Source: Erythroxylum novogranatense
Taxonomy: Eukaryota > Streptophyta > Magnoliopsida > Malpighiales > Erythroxylaceae
NCBI GenBank assembly: GCA_029891385.1
Contig: CM057235.1
Location: forward strand, 12,413,501 to 12,477,500
Direction of reading: 5' to 3'
DNA length: 64,000 nucleotides
Shown piece by piece: positions 57,446-64,000 of this stretch; the first letter of the stretch is position 1; each line of letters starts with the position of its first letter. The position numbers and the translations under genes are program-made. The notes beneath the pieces were generated by a model. That model made no database searches. It saw only the letters and a list, made by a program, of their open reading frames with translations, and was not told the DNA's origin.

Positions 57446-59807
57446 GGTTCTACTTCCTTTCTTTTTCTATTTTTTTTCTATTTCCAATCCGAATTTCCAA
57501 CACCCATAACTCTTTGCACACAAATCGTAAAAATACAAACCATAGCTTGTTGGAAAAATCATGAAAAGTTCTACCATTCTCATGCAGACCATAAAAATCA
57601 ATTTCACCCCTAAGGGTGTCAAAAATCCAATCAAACCTACTGCCCACTCAAAACCTATCAAAACAGGGCAGTACATTGCAAATTCAGTAACTACTCATTT
57701 CCTCAGTCAAAAATAACACAATAAATATGCTCAGAAAGCTCACAATGTTATCTACAACTTTCATTAACAACCCAAAATCAGATTCACTTGCGAACAATGT
57801 CAAAAAATTCACCAAAGCATCAACCCTCTAAAATCAACCAATCTGGACAGTAATTTTCCAAACAGCATATCTCTTAGCAAAAAAGTCACAAAATTCACTA
57901 CCTTATATCCCTGAAAAGCTAAGATCTCAAACTTCAATTTTCATGCAGAACTCAAACTCCAATTCGATTTCTAACAATTTCAAAACTGTTATGGAAGCTA
58001 CTGTCATGATCAGACATTCACAATCTAGTTTAGGTTCAGTTTTTACAAAATCGTAACTCCCAACTCTTCCCTCTACAAATTACGCACCATATATCATTCT
58101 CAAGATAATTTCATCCTCTACAACTTTGTAGAAGATCACTCACACCAATTCAGTCCACAAAAATTGCTAAAATTGCTCCCAAGCAGACTGCTCACAAAAC
58201 CAACACTTTGACTAGGTTTCTCCAAAAAGCATAAAACCAATCCATAGAAATCAGTTCATATCTCCCAATATACAACTCTAAAATTAGCAAGATTAGTGGA
58301 AATGGAAAGCTAACTCAATATGCCTCAACTTTTATAAAGACCATTTTTCCTAGTTCCATATCAATTAATTTAGAAAAATCAACAAAGTAATCAGGTCATA
58401 ACTGTAGGTACTGTTCACAGGCAATAAAACAGTAACTTTCCATGCAAAATTTCGCCCTTCTAGCATTACAATTTAACAACACCTATTTCACACAAAGTTG
58501 TAGCCAACATCCCAAAGTTTAATTGGGCACAAACCGCACCTCATTTTCTCACCTACACATTTAGTTATGATCAAAACATTACAATAGGTCAAATTGCATT
58601 TTCCAGCTTTTCAACTACAACCTAACTCCTATCACTTCTAACATCAATAACACATCACTAAGCACCCATTTATACCTCTAATTCAACCATAATTTCATCA
58701 CAACATATACTTATATAATAGAGCATAAGTGGCAGCACCTACACATATTATCTTCTTAAGTTTTCCATTCATCTAACCTTACAAACTCAATCCAAACCAA
58801 GCCAAAATCAAGGAAAACTATAGTCATTCATTCATCCATAACCAAGTATACATTTAAACCCATTCAACCCTACTACTATGATGATCAACTACATGTATAA
58901 AGGATCTCCATGAATGCTTCTAACTACCAAAAGCATAAAACAAACATCAAAACTCACCTTAAACAAGTTCAAGCTATCAATACTCCTTAATTCTTCAAGT
59001 TCTCACCAACTTCTTCTATATCAACCCTCACCCACGGTTTTCATAAGCTTACCAAAGGTTTTTATCAACTCAAAGCTTCAACTTGGTTTATGTGTGAAGA
59101 GAAGCAAGCAAGGAACCAAGGACAATCTTCTTGTCTTGTATGGGATGATAATAAGGAAATTCGATGGAGGAGAAATCACACCAAGGAAAAGAAGCAATGT
59201 TTCGGATGATGGAGAATAATGGCCTTCCAAGTGAATTTTGTTAACTTTAACAAGGAGAAGAGTCGTGGATGATAGCTCATATAAGACAAAGCTAATAAAT
59301 AAAGGGACACTTGGCTTGATTTTTAATGAAGAAAAGATAAATACTAGCTAATCCTATTACTAATAATAAAACAAAACATAATCCCACTTAATCTCTAAAC
59401 ATGGCACTAACATAATTCCCACAATTAATTATTCACTAATCTCATGCCATTAGACAATCCTGTTCGGTACAAAACAGCTCACTCAGCCTGTCAGTTGGAA
59501 TTTTCTGGTCCGAGCAAGAACCCCGAAAAATTCCAGAAAAATTTCCATAAATCCCAAAAAATGTAAAACACTCACTGGCACACTCCAAATAATTTGCCAA
59601 ATACAAATTTCTCATAAATTTCACAAAAGATCTCAATTAGACACTTATGTCGGAAATGTCATGAATGCATGTATACCATGTGCATGTGCAAAACAATCAT
59701 CAGTTATAGAGGCTATATGATGTATGTTCATGCCGAGTTATAATCCAATACTCCTAACCCGTCCTAAATTACCAATAAACCCTTCCTATGGGAAATGGGA
59801 TGTTACA

Positions 59808-59843
59808 ATTCTCCCCTCCTAATAAAAATTTCGTCCCCGAAAT
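59808..59843 (-). promoter_or_regulatory. Polypurine tract and end of pol in element E
   Basis: On the minus strand NFGDEIF and RRGE are encoded up to the purine run TAGGAGGGGAGAAT, which runs into TGTAACATCCC. The pol C-terminus thus overlaps the polypurine tract. The same arrangement survives as a relic in the non-autonomous element at 11259-11297. Confidence 0.82.
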
Positions 59844-59931
59844 TCTTACCTGGTTGATTGAAAAGATGATGATACTGTCTCCTCATATGCTCCTCGGTCT
59901 CCCAAGTAGCTTCCTTAGTCGAGTGGTTCCT

Positions 59932-60888
59932 TCAGAGAACCTTCACCAGTAGAATACTCTTATTCCTCAACTGTTTCACCTGTGTCCCGACAATCTGGAT
60001 TGGCTCCTCTACATAACTCAAATTACTAGAGACCTCAATCTCCTGAGCTGGTATCACATGAGTCGGATCTGACCGATACCTCCGGAGCATACTCACATGG
60101 AAAACGTCATGCAACTGAGACATCTCACTCGGTAAAGCTAGCCTATAGGCCAAAGGTCCTATCCTCTCAGTGATCTCATATGGACCAATGTACCTAGGGC
60201 TTAACTTACCCTTTTTCCCAAATCTCAGTACACCACGCCACGGTGACACCCGTAAGAACACTCTGTCACCCACATTGTACTCCATGTCCCTCCTATGCTG
60301 ATCCACATAGCTCTTCTGTCTATCCTGAGCCGCTTTGATGCGACTCCGAATCAGTTTCACCTTATCAACAGTATCCTGAATCAGCTCAGGACCCTCAATC
60401 ATCCTCACACCCTCTTCATCCCAATACAAAGGCGATCTACACGGTCGCCCACACAGTGCCTCATACGGTGCCATTTCGATGCTACTGTGATAATGATTAT
60501 TGTATGCAAACTCAATCAGAGCTAAATACTGATCCCATGCTCCTCTGAACTCCAATACACATGCCCGAAGCATATCCTCAACAGTCTTAATCGTCCTCTC
60601 ACACTGCCCATCTGTCTGAAGATGAAACGCTGTACTGAAGTTCAGCCTAGTACCTATAGCAGACTGCAAACTCTGCCAGAACCTCGAAGTAAATCTGAGA
60701 TCCTTGTCAGACACTATCGACACTGGGACCCCATGCAGTCTCACTATCTCCGCCACATACTTCTGGGCCAACTGATCCATGGTATTGTTCTCCTCATCGG
60801 CAATAAATGGGCCGATGAATAACCGGTCCACTATGACCCAGATCGCATCATGCCTCGGCGTCCTAGGCAAACCCATAATGAAATCCAT
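59932..60888 (-). pseudogene. pol: Element E integrase with chromodomain-like tail
   Basis: Open for 318 codons. Core residues are D in MDFIMGLPRTP, D in VSIVSDKDLRFTSRFW and E in QCERTIKTVEDMLRACV. YNNHYHSSIEMAPYEALCGR and PCRSPLYWDE are typical of plant gypsy integrase. The GPY/F region is LSPRYIGPYEITERIGPLAY, then LHDVFHVSMLRRY. After the TGA at 59932 the same frame continues RNHSTKEATWETEEHMRR, a chromodomain-like end, so that stop replaces the usual Trp. It would insert cDNA, with the tail steering to heterochromatin by family analogy. Confidence 0.9.
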
Positions 60889-61375
60889 GGTAATTGCCCC
60901 ATTTCCACCCGAATGGGCAACGAATGAAGCTTTCCATCGGAGCCAGTGCTCACCTTAACTCCCGGGCACGCCAAACATCTAGATACATACTCCGCTACTT
61001 GCTTTTTCATGCCAGCCACCGTAAATGTTGCTTAAGAGTGTTATACATCTTGGTAGTACCAGATGCATAGCATATGTGGCCATATGAGCCTCCTCCAATA
61101 TCTCTCTCTCAAGTCATCCACATCGAGCACACAAAGCCTCCGCCTATCCATAAAGTCTCATCTCTCAACTCAAACTCGTAACTCGAATCGCCTTTACTTT
61201 CTCAATCGCCTCACCGTAATGTGATCCTTATCCTCGAACTCTCCCGATCCTGTCTAGTAGCATCGGTCTCGGTCTCAAAGTAGCCAATAAGACTCCATCC
61301 CGCCTCCAGATTCATCTGAACATTCAAAGCCCTCAATCGAATCAAGTTAGGCAACCTCATTGCTCTGAATCTAAG
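60889..61375 (-). pseudogene. pol: Element E integrase zinc finger and connection, badly broken
   Basis: The part 60831-61019 reads MAGMKKQVAEYVSRCLACPG, the C-X2-C half of the integrase zinc finger, in a frame different from the core. Further right, to 61375, only scraps of the RNase H to integrase connection are recognisable in several frames, with many one-base indels. I cannot place individual residues there. Confidence 0.65.
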
Positions 61376-62008
61376 TCAGATTAGTATGTGACTTCCTACT
61401 CGAAAGCATCCGCCACTACATTGGCTTTCCCGTGGTGATACTCGATAAATACCATAGTCCTTCAACAACTCAAGCCATCTCCTCTGTCTCAAATTCAACT
61501 CTCTCGACCAGAATACCTCGAGACTCTTATGGTCAGTGAAGATCTGGAAAGTCTCACCATACAGGTAATGCCTCCAAATCTTCAAAGCAAACACTACTGT
61601 AGCTAATTCCAAATCATGAACAGGATAGTTTACCTCGTGAGACCTCAACTGTCTCGAGGCATAAGCAATGGCTCTACCGTGCTGCATCAAAACACATCCC
61701 AATCCCTGATGCGATGCATCACTGTATACCACAAATCCTCCAGTCCCAGATGGAATAGCCAACACCAGTGCAGTAGTCAACCGATGTTTCAGCTCCTCAA
61801 AGCTCTTCTGGCACTCCTCAGTCCATCTAAATGGTACATTCTTCCTCAGAAGTTTTGTCAGAGGGGCTGAGATCAATGAGAACCCCTCGACAAACCTCCG
61901 GTAATAACCAGCTAATCCGAGGAAACTCCGAATCTCCGGCACATTCCTAGGAGCCTCCCACTTCAGCACCGCCTCAACCTTACTCGGATCCACCAATACC
62001 CTCTCCAA
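61376..62008 (-). pseudogene. pol: Element E RT end and RNase H
   Basis: Reads [111 protein letters not shown] and [12 protein letters not shown]. Catalytic RNase H residues (D of YSDAS, E of LEL, D of FTDHKSL) are present. The frame is then lost by an extra base near 61445, where the [20 protein letters not shown] sequence is out of frame. Confidence 0.88.
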
Positions 62009-62640
62009 ATACTATATGTCTCAAAATATCACCGATCCAGCCAAAATTCACATTTATCAATTTGGCATACAACTCTCCCCTCATCGCTCGCAACATAATC
62101 CTCAAATGCTCACTATGCTCCCTGCTCTCTCTCGAATACACTAAAATGTCATTAATAAACACAATGACAAACCGATCCAGTAGGCTAAAATACCTTATTC
62201 ATCAAGGCCATGAAGGCTGCCGGCATTAGTCAACCCAAACGGCATCACTAAAAACTCGAAATGCCCATACCGCCTCGAAGGCACTCTTAGCACATCGGCC
62301 TCTCGCAATCTTCAATCGATAGTAACCAGATCGCAGATCTAACTTGGTGAATACCTAAGCCCCTGAATCGATCAAATAAGTCATTGATCCTAGGCAAGGA
62401 TACTTATTCTTCATCACACCCGATTCAACCGCCACGTAATCGATGCACAGCCTCAAAGTCCCATCCTTTTTCTTCACAAACAAAACAGGAGCTCCCTATG
62501 GTGAAACACTAGGTCTGATAAAGCCCTTCTCCAACAACTCCTACAACTAAGCCTTAAGCTCCCTCGCCCACAAAGCCATCCTATATGGAGGTATAGATAT
62601 AGAGCATTACCGAACGAGGTCAATAGTAAACTCGCTCTTC
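62009..62640 (-). pseudogene. pol: Element E reverse transcriptase, frameshifted
   Basis: Contains MFINDILVYSRESREHSEHL (61980-62162), where the catalytic FIDD is FIND, an Asp-to-Asn change at the first active-site Asp. Toward 62260 [10 protein letters not shown] is seen; toward 62500 fragments of the RT start ([17 protein letters not shown]) are visible in other frames. At least four frameshifts. Confidence 0.75.
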
Positions 62641-63320
62641 CGATCCGCGGCAAACCCAGAACTCATCAGAAACACATCCAAAATTCCCTAACCACGGAAT
62701 ATCCTCAAGCCTCTGCTCAACTCGTGTCAACCACATGAGCCGATATGCCTCACACCTCCCCTCGCATCAATCTCGTGGCACTAAGGAAATAGATCATCCG
62801 AGCTGGTACTGCCTGACTAACTCCTCTGAACACTACTCTAGGCTGACCAGGAGACTCTAATACAACCTCCTTGGTATAGCAGTCCATGATAGCCCTATGG
62901 GCAATAAGCTAGTCCATCCTCAGTATCACATCGATCTCTCTCAGAGGCAACACTATAAGGTCTGCCCTCAACACTGCTTGATCAATCTGGATCGAGCATC
63001 CCCTGCAGACCTCTCCCAATGCAATAGTAGTACCTAGAGGTATACTCACCTCTAGCCCATACAGTAACATCTCCCTATCCCCATGCAATCTACATGCCAT
63101 ATGAGGTGCAATAAAAGAATGTGGATCCGTGATCCAAGAAAGCAAATGCCTCAATATCGTAAATGAGAAGCATACCACCTACAACATCGAGAATCTCGGC
63201 CTCCCGCCTCGTCATGGCATAGACTGCTCGGGACTGTGGTCGGCGCCCGACCTCGGCCTCACAAAGGATCCTCACCCTACTCGCCTCTACCTCGGCCCTC
63301 CGTCCGGATCCACCCACTCT
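62641..63320 (-). pseudogene. pro: Element E protease region
   Basis: Two overlapping frames: 63090-63317 with MTRREAEILDVVGGMLLIY and FLDHGSTFFYC (protease site D-H-G-S, usual D-P-G-S or D-S-G-S), and 62909-63178 with HSFIAPHMACRL, VCRGCSIQIDQAVLRADLI and VLPLREIDVILRMD (usual LDVILGMD). The break between them lies near 63110. RT should start left of 62900, and only frame-broken scraps are seen there. Confidence 0.75.
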
Positions 63321-64000
63321 ACTCTACTTCTATCAGAAGTACTACTCCGGCTCGTCCCTTACTAGCAGATTGAGCTCCCAATGTAGTGGGCAATCCGAAC
63401 TGATGATCCATGGAGCCGATTTAAGGCAAGCTCCAATAATCGCCAAGACTCTCCAACGTGCCTCTTCTCGCAGAAGGTTTCACAGATCGGGGAATCGCCC
63501 AAAACCTCTCGCCACTACTACTACCGGTTTGGCAAATCTCCTCTCGTCAAAACTCGACCGTCTCGAGCCTCCTCGAAGATCTCAAGGTCCCGCTCGTGCT
63601 CGCTAAAACTCCTACCAGAGTCGCCTCGACTATCACTAACTCTCTCCCCTAGACCTTGACCCATCTCTCTGTCTCTCGCCTCACAATCTGCTCCACTCAC
63701 AAAGAAGCTAGCTCAACTCTATAAAGGAGCCCATAGCAGATCGGACCAATCCTGCACGGATCTCCAGATTCAGCCCCATCTCAAACCTCTGGCACCTATC
63801 TGCCTCAGTAGAAACCACAGTAGCAGCATATCCCATCAACTCATTAAACCTAACCTCATACTCTGCCATCACATCCTACCCTGCCTCACTCAAAAACTCC
63901 TGCATCTTCATTTCCAGATACACCTTGGGCATATAATTGTCTCTAAAAGCCCTCAGAAAATCTGCCCATGTCAGTAAGTAAGGCCTGGTGGTACTACCCG
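63321..64000 (-). pseudogene. gag: Element E gag, C-terminal part
   Basis: Near the right edge the minus strand reads GLTYWADFLRAFRDNYMPKV, EMKMQEFLSE, MAEYEVRFNELMGYAATVVS and RCQRFEMGLNLEIRAGLVRS, the Tekay gag core. Around 63365-63470 the zinc-knuckle region appears in two frames: KRHVGESWRL and GACLKSAPW with DCPLHWE, that is, a CCHC finger disrupted by small indels. The gag N-terminus lies beyond the window. Confidence 0.75.

Larger units (their letters stand above)
55817..59807 (-). mobile_element. 3' LTR of element E (family B)
   Basis: On the minus strand it starts TGTAACATCCCATTTCC and ends GGGGGTGTTATA (the expected CA changed to TA). It aligns with solo LTR B (24644-41291) over its whole length. 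It holds repeated modules (57480-58600), the GC array (57305-57445), block P (57178-57231) and the hairpin block (56400-56529). Confidence 0.88.
55817..64000 (-). mobile_element. Element E: minus-strand Tekay-like chromovirus, 3' part
   Basis: From right to left: gag, protease, RT/RNase H, integrase with chromodomain-like tail, polypurine tract and a 4 kb 3' LTR of family B. Its 5' half is beyond the window. It is inserted in element D's integrase; GATGG (55812-55816) would be one target duplication. Coding is broken by many single-base indels. Confidence 0.87.

Overview
The window is plant nuclear heterochromatin, probably from a eudicot with an AT-rich, retrotransposon-rich genome. I find no cellular gene, tRNA, rRNA or organellar sequence. 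Nearly everything is LTR retrotransposon: Ty1-copia (a pol with the RT motif YVDD, and a SIRE/Maximus-like gag), Ty3-gypsy chromoviruses of Tekay/Del type (CCHC gag, RT motif FIDD, a chromodomain-like tail, tRNA-Met primer site), a gypsy Athila-type gag-protease element (tRNA-Asp primer site), and a non-autonomous family with 4.3-4.7 kb LTRs. One Au-like SINE lies between them. The species cannot be named from this sequence. All family names come from recognising motifs, not from a database search.

Layout. 1-3080: 5' leader, primer site and 5' LTR of a minus-strand copia-type element that runs off the left edge. 3181-16726: a decayed plus-strand copia element missing its 5' end. Its RNase H is split by a complete 9.2 kb non-autonomous element (6980-16176, minus strand, target duplication TAGAT). 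16727-17947: unassigned AT-rich DNA with the SINE. 17948-42747: a set of nested insertions. Solo LTR A (17948-42747) holds a pol-deleted SIRE-like element (19826-24233, duplication TAGAA) and solo LTR B (24644-41291, duplication TTGTC). LTR B holds an Athila-like element (25702-38463, duplication GTGTG). That element holds a solo LTR of the 4.3 kb LTR family (29434-34096, duplication GGAGC). 42748-45405: AT-rich DNA with a strongly decayed minus-strand gypsy gag-protease. 45406-49117: fragments of chromovirus-type LTRs. 49118-55816: plus-strand Tekay-like element D (LTR, gag, protease, RT, RNase H, integrase zinc finger). It is interrupted in its integrase by minus-strand element E (55817 to past the right edge), whose LTR belongs to family B.

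No element here is intact. The coding regions carry stops or frameshifts, several are solo LTRs, and others have lost pol altogether. The non-autonomous elements could only have moved using proteins made elsewhere, and the polypurine-tract region of the 4.3 kb LTR family carries a relic of a Tekay pol C-terminus that points to its helper.

The most interesting signals are in the non-coding LTRs. (1) A long hairpin with compensatory base changes is conserved between LTR families A and B. (2) Most families carry their own CpG-rich or palindromic short-motif array (AAGTCGACTT, CGTCGCCCTAGCGA, CGCCGCGGCG, TGACGTCA, CGTCTTAGTTT). (3) A conserved block of about 50 bp lies near the array in seven LTRs whose termini differ.
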